13,537 bases of DNA from Pseudomonadota bacterium (GTDB lineage Bacteria > Pseudomonadota > Gammaproteobacteria > Burkholderiales > SHXO01), in assembly GCA_023430065.1 (NCBI GenBank), contig JAEZCG010000071.1, positions 1 to 13,537 of the forward strand. The letters run 5' to 3'. The position numbers and the translations under genes are program-made. Under the pieces are notes generated by a model that saw only the letters and a program-made list of their open reading frames with translations, was not told the origin of the DNA and made no database searches. Numbering within the stretch: position 1 is the first letter of the stretch; every line of letters begins with the position of its first letter. Shown here piece after piece: positions 1 through 7,803 of this stretch.

Positions 1-937
1 TGGTCGGATCCGTGCTCACCGATGCGATGAACTGGGCCGCCTCGCGCGTGATGCCTGAACGCGTCACGTACCACCCGAGTACGGTGGTGGCACCCAGCAG
101 GAAGAACACGACCCCGCTCAGGCGCACCGTGTTCACCAGCGCCGCGCGCAGCGCCGCCCAACTCAGGTTGCGGTACAGGAGTGCGCCGATCAGCAGGGCG
201 TAGACGGCCGCAAAGGCCGAGGCCTCGGTTACCGTGCTCAGACCGCTGAGGATGCCAGCCAGGATGATCACCGGCACGAGCAGTGCGGGGATCGTCGGCA
301 GGAAGGCGCGCAAGGCCAATCGCAACCCTCCGTCTCCATGCACCGGGAACTTGTGCCGCCAGGCCAGCCAGATGCTCACCACCAGCATCGACACCGTCAT
401 CAGCACGCCGGGAACGATGCCGGCGACGAACAGGGATAGCACCGAGACATCGCGCAACATGCTCGCGTACACCACCATCACGATGCTCGGCGGGATGATC
501 GGCCCGACGATGGAGGAGCACGCCGTCACGGCCGCCGCATATTCTGCTCGATAGCCCTGCTTCTTCATCGCCGGGATCATGATCTTGCCGATGGCGACGG
601 TGTCGGTGATCGCAGCGCCGGTGAGCCCCGCGAAGAACAGGCTGGTGGTGATGTTGACGTGGCTGAGGGCCCCGCGGACGCGTCCGAGCAGCGCATTGTT
701 GAAGTCGATCAGGCGTTGCGTGAGACCGGCCTGGTTCATCAGCTCGGCGGTGAAGATGAAGTACGGCACCGCCATCAGCAGAAACCCACTCACGCCCGAG
801 AACATGCGATCGGCGATGACGGCGAGGAAGTCCGGGCCGCCGATGGAGACGCCCCCGGCCAGTCCGGACATGGCCATGACCAGTGCGATCGGCGCGCCGA
901 TCAGCAGCAGAACGACGAAGACGATCAGGGCCGCCAT
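1..937 (-). CDS. dctM: TRAP transporter large permease, DctM type (partial, C-terminus outside window)
   Basis: This is the large membrane subunit of a tripartite ATP-independent periplasmic transporter, which carries the solute across the inner membrane using an ion gradient. About 312 residues are visible out of a usual 420-430; the C-terminal part lies beyond base 1. Reverse-strand translation starts MAALIVFVVLLLIGAP and is strongly hydrophobic. It holds the family signature near residues 105-155: a Thr-Asp-Thr stretch (TDTVAIGKIMIPAMKKQGY), then SSIVGPIIPPSIVMVVYAS. The ATG shares one base with the dctQ stop codon (TGATG), so the two are translationally coupled. The gene name states the family only. 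The solute cannot be read from the sequence. Confidence 0.93.
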   Translation of the reverse strand, partial: MAALIVFVVLLLIGAPIALVMAMSGLAGGVSIGGPDFLAVIADRMFSGVSGFLLMAVPYFIFTAELMNQAGLTQRLIDFNNALLGRVRGALSHVNITTSLFFAGLTGAAITDTVAIGKIMIPAMKKQGYRAEYAAAVTACSSIVGPIIPPSIVMVVYASMLRDVSVLSLFVAGIVPGVLMTVSMLVVSIWLAWRHKFPVHGDGGLRLALRAFLPTIPALLVPVIILAGILSGLSTVTEASAFAAVYALLIGALLYRNLSWAALRAALVNTVRLSGVVFFLLGATTVLGWYVTRSGITREAAQFIASVSTDPT

Positions 938-1461
938 CAGCGATCCGCCGCCGCGACGGGCGGTTCGTCCGTCGTCAGGTCCAGGTGGAGAGGCTCCAGG
1001 AGCCGTATGCCGCAAGGCAGGTGCAGCAGCAGGATCAGCCCCGTTACCGGAACACAGGCCGATACCCAGCGGTGGTGCACTTGGATGCGGTCGGAGACCA
1101 TGTAGGTCTGGTTCGATTCGATGGAGAAGATCCAGCCGTGCCACACCAGCAGTACGGCGAAGACGCCCACCGCAGCGACACTGAGCCACTGCAGCAGGCG
1201 CGCGGCAGCGGGCGGCACGCGGCGCACCAGCATGTTCATCGCCACGTGTTCGCCGGCCTTGAACGCGACGGTGATGCTGAGCATGCCGATCCATGGCACG
1301 AACAGGCGAGCGAGCGAGTAGGTCCAGCTCAGTGCCTGACCGGTGAGCGCCATGTAGAAGAAGCCGGCAAACGAGATGGCAAGCATCGCCAGCACGCAGG
1401 CGACGCAGGCGGCGATCGCGAGCCGATTGACCGCATCGCTCAGTGTGCGCAGGGCGTGCAT
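937..1461 (-). CDS. dctQ: TRAP transporter small permease, DctQ type
   Basis: This is the small membrane subunit of the TRAP transporter, which pairs with DctM and docks the solute receptor. It has 174 residues, normal for the family. There are about four hydrophobic segments, near residues 15-38, 48-66, 88-108 and 130-152. The segment around residues 44-72 (WTYSLARLFVPWIGMLSITVAFK) followed by GEHVAMN is typical of DctQ, which usually has a G-x-H-x-x-hydrophobic motif here. The start ATG lies 18 bases after the dctP stop and has a purine-rich AGAGGG ribosome site. The stop overlaps the dctM start. The order P-Q-M is the common TRAP order. The hydrophilic tail after residue 160 is of no evident function. 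Confidence 0.9.
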   Translation of the reverse strand: MHALRTLSDAVNRLAIAACVACVLAMLAISFAGFFYMALTGQALSWTYSLARLFVPWIGMLSITVAFKAGEHVAMNMLVRRVPPAAARLLQWLSVAAVGVFAVLLVWHGWIFSIESNQTYMVSDRIQVHHRWVSACVPVTGLILLLHLPCGIRLLEPLHLDLTTDEPPVAAADR

Positions 1462-1479
1462 GGCGTGGACCCTCTTGCC

Positions 1480-2574
1480 CTACTGCCCGTATAGCTTCAG
1501 GTCGCGCGCATCGACCGTCTTCTGCAGTCGCGTCACTTCTGCCCACAGTGCGTCTACGAGGCTGGACTTGACCTTGAATTCCTTGGTGATCCAGTCCTTC
1601 CACGCGGGCCGCGCGACGGCAGCCATCCGGTCGCGCTCCGACTGGGGCAGCACGTAGCACTGCTTGAACTTCTCGCAGGAGGCGGTCCAGCCGCGCACGG
1701 CGGCCAGCACCGCCATGCCGTGCGAGACCTGAACCGCCTCGCGCGCCGCCTCCACGATCAGAGCCTTGTGCGGGGCAGGCAACTTCTGGAACCACTTCTC
1801 GCTGACCATCAGGGAAATCGAGTTGTACACGTGCCCGCTGAGCGTGGTGAACTGGTTCACTTCCCAGAGCTTGAATGCCAGGCTGATGCCGGGTGCATTG
1901 AACTGCCCGTCGGCCAGACCGGTCCCGAGCGCGGTGAGTACCTCCCCCCACGGCAAGGGGGTCGCCGAGGCCCCCAGCGCCTTCATCGTGGCGATGTGCG
2001 CCGGATTCTCCTCGACCCGGATCTTCAGTCCCTTCAGATCGGCCATCGTCCTGATCAGGCGCTTGTTGTTGGTGAACGCAACGAAGCCCCCGCCGTCGTC
2101 GAGTGTGCCCAGGTAGCGCAGCCCGCTGGCCTTGATCGTCCCTCGCATGAAGTTGGCGTGCCACTCGCCGTCGAAGTAGGCCCGGGCGATGCGGTAATCC
2201 GGGAAGAGGAAGGGTGTGGTGACGATCTGGTAGTCCGGAAAGAATGACGACATCGCACCCGAGGAGATGAGCGTGGCCTGCACCGTCGTGCCGCGCTGCG
2301 CGGCCTTGGCCGTCTCGACCTCGCTGCCGAGCTGGCCGTTGCCGAACACTTGCACGTCGATCTCGCCGTTGCTGCGCGCCTCGACGATGGACTCGAAGTG
2401 CTTCATCGCCGGGTGGAATTCGTTGCTGGTGAGATCTTCCGGCGCCAGGTGGCTGATCACCATCGTGTACTTCGCGGCGGTGGCAGGACCGGACGGCAGC
2501 AGACAGCCCGCGAGCATGCAGATCGCGGCGACGCGTGCGGGCCATGCAGCCCGGTGGGATGCGAAATCGAGCAC
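1480..2574 (-). CDS. dctP: TRAP transporter periplasmic solute receptor, DctP type
   Basis: This is the extracytoplasmic receptor that binds the solute and delivers it to DctQM. I chose the GTG at 2574 because a strong GGGAGGAG ribosome site lies five bases before it; the open frame continues to 2715, but that part is not protein-like. This gives 364 residues. Residues 1-34 form a signal sequence with hydrophobic core at about 15-26, then mature KYTMVISHLAP, typical of DctP. Family marks include the NGQLGSE region, KGLKIRVEENP (the Arg at about 186 is at the position that grips substrate carboxylates in this family) and WGEVLTALGTGLADGQFNAP. A LAGC sequence at residues 21-24 could instead be a lipobox, making this a lipoprotein. 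The substrate is unknown. Two extra cysteines (in ASCEKFKQCY) could form a disulfide. Confidence 0.9.
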   Translation of the reverse strand: MLDFASHRAAWPARVAAICMLAGCLLPSGPATAAKYTMVISHLAPEDLTSNEFHPAMKHFESIVEARSNGEIDVQVFGNGQLGSEVETAKAAQRGTTVQATLISSGAMSSFFPDYQIVTTPFLFPDYRIARAYFDGEWHANFMRGTIKASGLRYLGTLDDGGGFVAFTNNKRLIRTMADLKGLKIRVEENPAHIATMKALGASATPLPWGEVLTALGTGLADGQFNAPGISLAFKLWEVNQFTTLSGHVYNSISLMVSEKWFQKLPAPHKALIVEAAREAVQVSHGMAVLAAVRGWTASCEKFKQCYVLPQSERDRMAAVARPAWKDWITKEFKVKSSLVDALWAEVTRLQKTVDARDLKLYGQ

Positions 2575-2600
2575 GGTATCTCCTCCCCCATGATGGTCGA

Positions 2601-2623
2601 CGGTCCGCGTGCAGCGCGGACCG
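2601..2623 (-). promoter_or_regulatory. Strong hairpin in the dctP leader
   Basis: CGGTCCGCG at 2601-2609 pairs perfectly with CGCGGACCG at 2615-2623 around a five-base loop. On the minus strand this lies between the likely promoter region and the dctP ribosome site, about 27 bases before the start codon. It could be a 5' stabilising stem, an operator palindrome or a translation-control element. No poly-T follows it in either direction, so a terminator is unlikely. Confidence 0.5.
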
Positions 2624-2629
2624 GCCTCA

Positions 2630-2658
2630 AGTGTCGGGGCGCGGCACGATGCCGTCAA
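2630..2658 (-). promoter_or_regulatory. Possible sigma70-like promoter of the TRAP operon
   Basis: On the minus strand TTGACG (2658-2653) matches the -35 consensus at five of six bases. The hexamer 17 bases on, GACACT (2635-2630), matches the -10 at only three. Transcription would start close to 2624, which would put the 2601-2623 hairpin at the very 5' end of the message. The weak -10 makes this tentative. Confidence 0.25.
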
Positions 2659-2716
2659 CTGTTCAGTCCCAGGCAGGTGGTGAAGCAGGCGGTGCTGGTG
2701 CACAATCCCGCTCATC

Positions 2717-2737
2717 TCTCTGAAAAGCGGTCAGAGA
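2717..2737. promoter_or_regulatory. Inverted repeat between dctP and nadE, possible operator
   Basis: TCTCTGA (2717-2723) and TCAGAGA (2731-2737) are a perfect 7-bp inverted repeat separated by seven bases. The element sits in the 225-base divergent space between dctP and nadE. The centre-to-centre spacing of 14 bp is compatible with a dimeric regulator. No regulator gene is in the window to pair with it. Confidence 0.3.
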
Positions 2738-2799
2738 CGCTAATTTCACGGGGCCGGTAGCCGTAGTAAAGCCAGCAAGCCACATATGCCGCCGACACG

Positions 2800-4857
2800 A
2801 TGACGACCACGAACTTCTTCAATCTCTACAGCCACAACTTCGTCCGGGTCGCGGTCGCGATTCCCGAGGTGAAGGTGGCCGACCCGGCGTTCAACGCGGC
2901 GCAGTCGGTCGACCTGATCCGCGAAGCGGCGGCGGCGGGTGCCGTGCTCGTCACGTTGCCCGAACTCGGCCTCTCGGCCTACTCCTGCGAGGACCTGTTC
3001 CATCAGCAGGCGCTGCTCGATGCCGTCCATGACGCCCTCGGGCAGGTGATGCGCGAGACGGCGCAGCTGGCGGTGGTGGCGGTCGTGGGGGCGCCGCTTC
3101 AGGTGGACGGGTTGCTCTACAACTGCGCGGTAGTGATCGGCGGTGGGCGCATTCTCGGCGTGGTGCCGAAGACCTACCTGCCCAACTACCGCGAGTTCTA
3201 CGAGTTGCGCCAGTTCACGCCCGGCGACACCTGCCCCCACGACGAGATCAGGTTGTGCGGGCAGTCCGTGGCGTTCGGCACGCGCCTGGTGTTCCGGTGC
3301 GAGGCGCAGCCGCTGCTTACGTTCGCAGTCGAGATTTGCGAAGACTTGTGGACCCCACTTCCGCCGTCTTCGTATGCAGCGCTGGCCGGAGCGCTGGTGG
3401 TGGTGAATCTGTCCGCCTCCAACATCACCGTCGGCAAGGACGACTGGCGGCGCCAGCTGGTGGCCAACCAGTCCGGCCGCTGCATCGCAGGGTATCTCTA
3501 CTGCGCCTCCGGCTACGGTGAGTCGACCACGGACCTTGCCTGGGACGGGCACGGCATGATCTACGAGAACGGCTCGTGGGTGGCGGAGACGCAGCGCTTC
3601 CAGTACCACTCGCAGGTCGTCACCGGCGACATCGACCTCGATCGTCTCGCGCAGGACCGCATGCGCACGAACATGTTCAGCCAGTCCGTGCATCGCCATC
3701 GCAACGTCGTCGAACGGTTCCGCACCGTGGCGTTCGCGCTCGAGCTCCCTGGTGCGAAGCTGCTGCCGCTGTCGCGGCGCTACGAACGCTTTCCCTATGT
3801 GCCCTCCGATCCGACCACGCGCGATGTCCGTTGCCAGGAGGTGTACGACATCCAGGTGCAGGGACTGGTGAAGCGTCTGCGCACGATGCACACGGACAAG
3901 GTGGTGATCGGCATCTCCGGCGGGCTCGACTCGACGCAGGCGCTCATCGTGTGCGCGCGCGCGATGGACGTCATGGGGCTGCCGCGTGCGAACATCCTCG
4001 CCTACACCATGCCGGGTTTCGCCACCAGCGAGCGCACGCTGGACCAGTCGCGCCGCCTGATGCAGGCGGTGGGCTGTACGGCGGCGGAGATCGACATCCG
4101 TCCCAGCTGCATGCAGATGTTGAAGGATATCGGTCACCCCTTTGCGGAGGGCAGGCCGGTGTACGACGTCACCTTCGAGAACGTGCAGGCGGGGGAGCGC
4201 ACCAGCCACCTGTTCCGCCTGGGCAATCTCCACAACGCGCCGGTCGTCGGCACCAGCGACCTGTCGGAACTCGCGCTGGGCTGGTCGACCTATGGGGTGG
4301 GCGACCACATGGCCCACTACCATGTGAACGCCAGCGTGCCGAAGACGCTGATCCAGTATCTGATTCGTTACGTCGCGCGCACGGAACAGCTCGGCGCGCA
4401 GGCGAGCCAGGTGCTGCTGGACGTGCTCGACACCATCATCAGTCCTGAACTCGTTCCTGCGTCGGAGGGCGGGCCGGTGCAGAGCACCGAGGCGTTCATC
4501 GGCCCTTACGAATTGCAGGACTTCCATCTGTACTACACCGTGCGTTTCGGCTATCTGCCGACGAAGGTGGCATTCATGGCATGGAGCGCGTGGCACGACC
4601 GCACGCAGGGCAACTGGCCCGACATACCCGAGGCCGCGCGCAACCAGTACGGCATCGCGCACATCAGGAAGTGGCTGACGGTGTTCCTCAAGCGCTTCTT
4701 CGCGCTGTCGCAGTTCAAGCGCAGCGCCTTGCCGAACGGCCCCAAGGTGGGATCCGGCGGATCGCTATCTCCGCGCAGCGACTGGCGCGCGCCGAGCGAC
4801 GGCGAGGCGGCCGTGTGGTTGAAGGCGGTCGAAAGTGTGCCGGAGCGGGAGGAATGA
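2800..4857 (+). CDS. nadE: Glutamine-dependent NAD(+) synthetase
   Basis: This enzyme makes NAD from deamido-NAD, ATP and glutamine, the last step of NAD synthesis, in the cytoplasm. It has 685 residues, normal for the long glutamine-using form. The N-terminal nitrilase-like glutaminase domain (about 15-290) shows the triad Glu55 (in [14 protein letters not shown]), Lys124 ([14 protein letters not shown]) and Cys180 (VEICEDLW). The C-terminal synthetase domain (about 345-640) holds the ATP-pyrophosphatase P-loop GISGGLDST at 371-379, then [20 protein letters not shown] and the NWPDIP region. The ATG at 2800 gives the usual family N-terminus [15 protein letters not shown]; no strong ribosome site precedes it. 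A five-codon ATG frame at 2786-2803 ends across this start codon (ATGA). The long frame on the opposite strand is a codon-bias shadow. Confidence 0.97.
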   Translation: MTTTNFFNLYSHNFVRVAVAIPEVKVADPAFNAAQSVDLIREAAAAGAVLVTLPELGLSAYSCEDLFHQQALLDAVHDALGQVMRETAQLAVVAVVGAPLQVDGLLYNCAVVIGGGRILGVVPKTYLPNYREFYELRQFTPGDTCPHDEIRLCGQSVAFGTRLVFRCEAQPLLTFAVEICEDLWTPLPPSSYAALAGALVVVNLSASNITVGKDDWRRQLVANQSGRCIAGYLYCASGYGESTTDLAWDGHGMIYENGSWVAETQRFQYHSQVVTGDIDLDRLAQDRMRTNMFSQSVHRHRNVVERFRTVAFALELPGAKLLPLSRRYERFPYVPSDPTTRDVRCQEVYDIQVQGLVKRLRTMHTDKVVIGISGGLDSTQALIVCARAMDVMGLPRANILAYTMPGFATSERTLDQSRRLMQAVGCTAAEIDIRPSCMQMLKDIGHPFAEGRPVYDVTFENVQAGERTSHLFRLGNLHNAPVVGTSDLSELALGWSTYGVGDHMAHYHVNASVPKTLIQYLIRYVARTEQLGAQASQVLLDVLDTIISPELVPASEGGPVQSTEAFIGPYELQDFHLYYTVRFGYLPTKVAFMAWSAWHDRTQGNWPDIPEAARNQYGIAHIRKWLTVFLKRFFALSQFKRSALPNGPKVGSGGSLSPRSDWRAPSDGEAAVWLKAVESVPEREE

Positions 4858-4954
4858 GCCTCTCTCGGTGTCCCGAGCAGGGGTAGGAAGCCGAAGTCGT
4901 AAGTAGCGGAAAGCGGATGAATGTCCTGTCGTCAGGGACGATGAGTTGAAAGGA

Positions 4955-4970
4955 GCACTGTAGCCAGTGC
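4955..4970 (+). promoter_or_regulatory. Hairpin covering the start codon of the transglutaminase-like gene
   Basis: GCACTG (4955-4960) pairs with CAGTGC (4965-4970) over a TAGC loop. The first G of the stem is the last base of the ribosome site GAAAGGAG (4948-4955), and the GTG start at 4967-4969 lies inside the 3' arm. If it folds in RNA it would mask the start codon. The stem is short, so it could also be chance. Confidence 0.35.
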
Positions 4971-5875
4971 TGGCTCTCGCGTTTCGCATTTCGGCCGTAC
5001 TTGCAGCTGCGCTCTTCGTTATCGCAGTTGCGCTGTGCGGTTACTTTGCGCTGACGTCTCCGATAGCATTCCAGAAGTCGGTCGTGATCGAGTTCCTCGA
5101 CCGGTCGCAATACGAACAGCCGAAGCCGCGGAGTTATGTCGACATTCGCGCCGTTCTGGAGCCTATCCCGTACAAGGGCGGCATGGTGTACGAGGTGCAT
5201 CCCCGCCAAAAGTACCTGCGGACGCTGCAGGAAGGGTATGGGAACTGCTCCAATCTGGCATTCGGTTTGGCCTATTTCCTGCGCGATCAAAACGTCGCGT
5301 ATCAGATCGTCTATATATTGCCTCCGGAGGACTTCTTGAAGGGCGGCGGGCACATGGTCGTGAACATGCCGTTCGCGCTCGATGGTGCGCGCGAGTACGG
5401 CATCGTCGATGTGCTCGAAGGGGGGCTGCCGAAATCAGATGGAAAGTTCGTCGACCTGGAGCTGCTTGAGAAGGGGAGTCTGACCAAGCCGTCGATACTG
5501 CCGATGAATTCAGCCAAGGATGACCAGTCAAAGTACTATGGCGAGTTCCTGGATAGCTCGGTTATAGGTACCGCGACAAGCGACGAGATCAATGCGTATT
5601 TCTCGTTCATCGAGATGATCTACGTTCCTCTCGGTCGCCCTCGCGTGGAGAAGATGCTGTACGACTCACTAGCCATCGTCTTCGGGTACTACCCGACTCT
5701 GTATGTTGCTAAAGAGGACGCAGCTGATCTCTTCGCAGGTCACGAATCAACCAGATTTCTCGCAATGGTTTTGCTGGCCGCCGTGCGCGCTTTTCTAGCG
5801 CTGGTCGTGCTGCTGACTGCTGGCAAGATGCTGATGACGGCGAGGAATCTACTGCACAAGTCGGCGCGCAGGTGA
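4967..5875 (+). CDS. Membrane-anchored transglutaminase-like cysteine protein
   Basis: This 302-residue protein looks like a transglutaminase/papain-fold enzyme held between two membrane segments, at about residues 9-29 and 264-287, with the body probably outside the cytoplasm. The likely triad is Cys94 (in EGYGNCSNLAFGLAYFL, where Cys begins a helix as expected), His129 (KGGGHMVVNMPF) and Asp148 (EYGIVDVLEGG). This order and spacing match transglutaminase-core proteins; some act on cell-surface proteins or occur beside polysaccharide genes. The substrate is unknown. The GTG start at 4967 is the first possible one after an in-frame TAG, with AAAGGAG 11 bases before. G+C is about half, well below the neighbours, and it uses codons rare around it (ATA in YIL, VIG and SIL; AGA), suggesting transfer. 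It may instead be a non-enzymatic member of the fold. Confidence 0.7.
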   Translation: MLALAFRISAVLAAALFVIAVALCGYFALTSPIAFQKSVVIEFLDRSQYEQPKPRSYVDIRAVLEPIPYKGGMVYEVHPRQKYLRTLQEGYGNCSNLAFGLAYFLRDQNVAYQIVYILPPEDFLKGGGHMVVNMPFALDGAREYGIVDVLEGGLPKSDGKFVDLELLEKGSLTKPSILPMNSAKDDQSKYYGEFLDSSVIGTATSDEINAYFSFIEMIYVPLGRPRVEKMLYDSLAIVFGYYPTLYVAKEDAADLFAGHESTRFLAMVLLAAVRAFLALVVLLTAGKMLMTARNLLHKSARR

Positions 5876-5953
5876 TTCGTGCGAGGAGGCGTGCCGCCAA
5901 GACGACGAGCGCAGGTGTAAAGACCGATCAACATGCCTGCTGTGGGAGTATCC

Positions 5954-6268
5954 ATGTCTGCTGAACCGATCGATTTCGATGCACTTCCTTGGCGCCATCC
6001 ACTTCACGGCGCCCGTTTTAAAGTACACCGAGATGGCGCGAGGCAGATCAGGCTGGTCGAGTTCACTTCGGACTTCGTCGAACCGGACTGGTGTACCAGG
6101 GGTCATATCGGTTACGTTCTAGACGGCACCTTGGAAGTCAGCTTCAAGGGCCATCGTGTGACCTATCCGGAGGGTTCCGGTATGTTCATCGCGGCTGGCG
6201 AGTCGTCTGCCCACAAGGCGAGATCAGTTACGTCGAGCGTACGGCTGGTGCTGGTCGAGGACGTTTGA
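5954..6268 (+). CDS. Small single-domain cupin protein
   Basis: This is a 104-residue cupin, a small beta-barrel that binds a metal or small ligand; its role here is unknown. The ATG at 5954 is chosen because GGGAG (5944-5948) lies five bases ahead; an ATG at 5933 in frame has no such site. Cupin motif 1 is seen as CTRGHIGYVLDGTLEVSF (His51) and motif 2 as PEGSGMFIAAGESSAHKA (His87). The usual second His and the Glu of motif 1 are missing (GHIGYV instead of H-x-H), so metal binding may be incomplete or absent, as in many ligand-binding or sensor cupins. It follows the transglutaminase-like gene by 78 bases on the same strand and shares its lower G+C. It could be an isolated housekeeping cupin rather than a functional partner. 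Confidence 0.8.
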   Translation: MSAEPIDFDALPWRHPLHGARFKVHRDGARQIRLVEFTSDFVEPDWCTRGHIGYVLDGTLEVSFKGHRVTYPEGSGMFIAAGESSAHKARSVTSSVRLVLVEDV

Positions 6269-6291
6269 CCGGTGTGCGCGGCTCGCTTGCC

Positions 6292-6339
6292 GCCAAGTGC
6301 ACCTCGAGAGCCAATTGCACCCTGATAGGCCATTTGCAC
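6292..6339. repeat. Three spaced copies of an 11-bp direct repeat
   Basis: GCCAAGTGCAC (6292-6302), GCCAATTGCAC (6310-6320) and GCCATTTGCAC (6329-6339) share GCCAnnTGCAC with periods of 18 and 19 bases. They fill the gap between the cupin and phosphoesterase genes and end 29 bases before the latter's start. The near-regular spacing suggests protein-binding sites, such as an operator array, or a decayed tandem repeat. No binding protein can be named. Confidence 0.5.
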
Positions 6340-6368
6340 AGTGACGGATAGGGCGAGGGATCAAGCCG

Positions 6369-6842
6369 ATGTTCCGTGTAGGGCTCATTTCCGATACGCA
6401 CGGACTGCTGCGCCCGCCGGTGCTGGAATTCCTGCGCGGCAGCGGACACATCATCCACGCCGGAGACATTTGCAGCCCGGAGATCGTCGGCGTGCTGTCC
6501 TTGCTCGCGCCGGTGACTGCCGTGCGAGGCAACAACGATATCGGCGCGTGGGCGACCGAACTTTGTGAGGCCGCGTTCGTCGAGTTTGAGGGTGTTCGGA
6601 TCCACGTGATCCACGACGTTTCGGATCTCGGTATGGGCTCCGTTGCGGCCGGCGTGCAGGTCGTGGTGTCCGGTCATTCCCACCGGCCGCAAATGCGCGA
6701 GCGCGATGGCGTGCTCTATGTCAATCCGGGCAGCGCCGGACCGCGTCGGTTCCGGTTGCCGATCTCTGCAGGGGAGCTGCTGATCGAGGATGGCGTGGTG
6801 ACCCCGCACCTGCACGAGTTTCCTGCAGTCAAGGCGCGCTGA
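6369..6842 (+). CDS. YfcE/MJ0936-type metallophosphoesterase
   Basis: This 157-residue cytoplasmic protein belongs to the small calcineurin-like phosphoesterases, which hydrolyse phosphodiesters with two metal ions. The metal ligands are all visible in order: Asp9 and His11 (ISDTHG), Asp33 (HAGDI), Asn55 (RGNND), His82 (VIHD), and His103 and His105 (SGHSHRP). The NPGSAGPRR motif near the end is characteristic of the YfcE group. The length is normal. The ATG at 6369 follows a GAGGGA sequence eight bases away. The natural substrate is not fixed for most members. The gene is followed by the sulfurtransferase on the same strand with a 90-base gap, so co-transcription is possible but not shown. 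Confidence 0.93.
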   Translation: MFRVGLISDTHGLLRPPVLEFLRGSGHIIHAGDICSPEIVGVLSLLAPVTAVRGNNDIGAWATELCEAAFVEFEGVRIHVIHDVSDLGMGSVAAGVQVVVSGHSHRPQMRERDGVLYVNPGSAGPRRFRLPISAGELLIEDGVVTPHLHEFPAVKAR

Positions 6843-6932
6843 GCGGTCGGACGGCTGAAGGGCGGAGCCAGGTACCGCTCTTGGCTTGGTGCGAGAATTC
6901 CGGTTCGATCAATCACTCGATCAGGCGTCGTC

Positions 6933-7781
6933 ATGACCTACCCCGGCCCCGTCGTCTCCGTGCAGTGGCTGCACGAGAACCTCAACACCTCGCCGATCCG
7001 CATCGTCGACGCGACCCTGCACCTGCCCGACACCGGCCGGGACGCGCGCGCTGAGTATCTGGCGGAGCACATCCCCGGCGCCGTGTTCTTCGACTACGCC
7101 CGCGTGGCCGATCCGGAGAACCCTCTGCCGCGCAAGTTTCCCCCGCCACAGCGCTTCGCCGACGAGGTCGGCGCGCTGGGCATCGACAACGCCACGCACG
7201 TGGTGGCCTACGACACCCTGGGCCTCTACAGTGCGGCACGGGCGTGGTGGCTGTTCAGGCAGTACGGTTACGACAACGTATCGATACTCGATGGGGGACT
7301 GAAGGAGTGGAAGGCGCAGGGGCTGCCGGTCGTCTCCGGTGAGGTGCAGGTACCGCGCAAGACCTTCGTGCCCGGTTCGCAACGCGACCTCCTTGCGCGC
7401 TGGCCCGACGTCAAGCAGGCGTCGGACGCCGGCGCTCAGATTCTCGACGCGCGCACGCCCGGGCGCTTCGCCGGCACCGAGCAGGACCGCTATCCCGGCA
7501 CGCGGCCCGGTCACATTCCCCACAGCAACAACCTGTACTGGGCGAATCTGCTCGATCCGCAGACGCGCAAGCTGCTGCCTGTAGACATCATTCGTCAACG
7601 GATGGAGCAGGCCGGCATTTCTTTCGACCAACCGGTCACCCTCACCTGCGGCTCCGGTGTCACTGCCTGCATCCTCGCGCTCGGCCTGCATTTGAACGGC
7701 CACGACCGTTGGCGGGTCTACGACGGATCCTGGGACGAGTGGGGCCGCCGTGCCGATCTGCCGATCGAATCGGCGGGCTGA
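6933..7781 (+). CDS. sseA: 3-mercaptopyruvate-type sulfurtransferase (two rhodanese domains)
   Basis: This 282-residue enzyme moves sulfur from a donor to a thiol or cyanide acceptor. It has two rhodanese domains: an inactive N-terminal one (about 8-135, with EHIPGAVFFD and AYDTLGLYSAARAWWLF) and a catalytic C-terminal one (about 150-280, with LDARTPGRFAGTE and the active-site loop CGSGVTAC, Cys239). A CG-S/T-GVT loop favours mercaptopyruvate sulfurtransferase, while thiosulfate sulfurtransferases usually carry a more basic CRxGx(R/T) loop. Length and domain order are normal. The ATG at 6933 lacks a clear ribosome site. A role in cysteine breakdown or sulfide handling is inferred from the family; no sulfur genes adjoin it. 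Confidence 0.9.
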   Translation: MTYPGPVVSVQWLHENLNTSPIRIVDATLHLPDTGRDARAEYLAEHIPGAVFFDYARVADPENPLPRKFPPPQRFADEVGALGIDNATHVVAYDTLGLYSAARAWWLFRQYGYDNVSILDGGLKEWKAQGLPVVSGEVQVPRKTFVPGSQRDLLARWPDVKQASDAGAQILDARTPGRFAGTEQDRYPGTRPGHIPHSNNLYWANLLDPQTRKLLPVDIIRQRMEQAGISFDQPVTLTCGSGVTACILALGLHLNGHDRWRVYDGSWDEWGRRADLPIESAG

Positions 7782-7803
7782 GCACGCCTACGCGCTCGGT
7801 GTT

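Noticed and set aside
2578..2799. Nicotinate or NAD precursor as TRAP substrate because nadE is adjacent
   Set aside because: The genes are divergent and separate, nadE is a housekeeping gene, and nothing in the receptor sequence points to such a ligand.
2746..4662. 638-residue open frame on the minus strand opposite nadE
   Set aside because: It is Arg/His/Ala-rich with no recognisable domain, and nadE is complete with all catalytic residues. High G+C keeps antisense frames open by chance.
4864..4877. Terminator after nadE (CTCGG-TGTC-CCGAG)
   Set aside because: The stem is only 5 bp and no T-tract follows.
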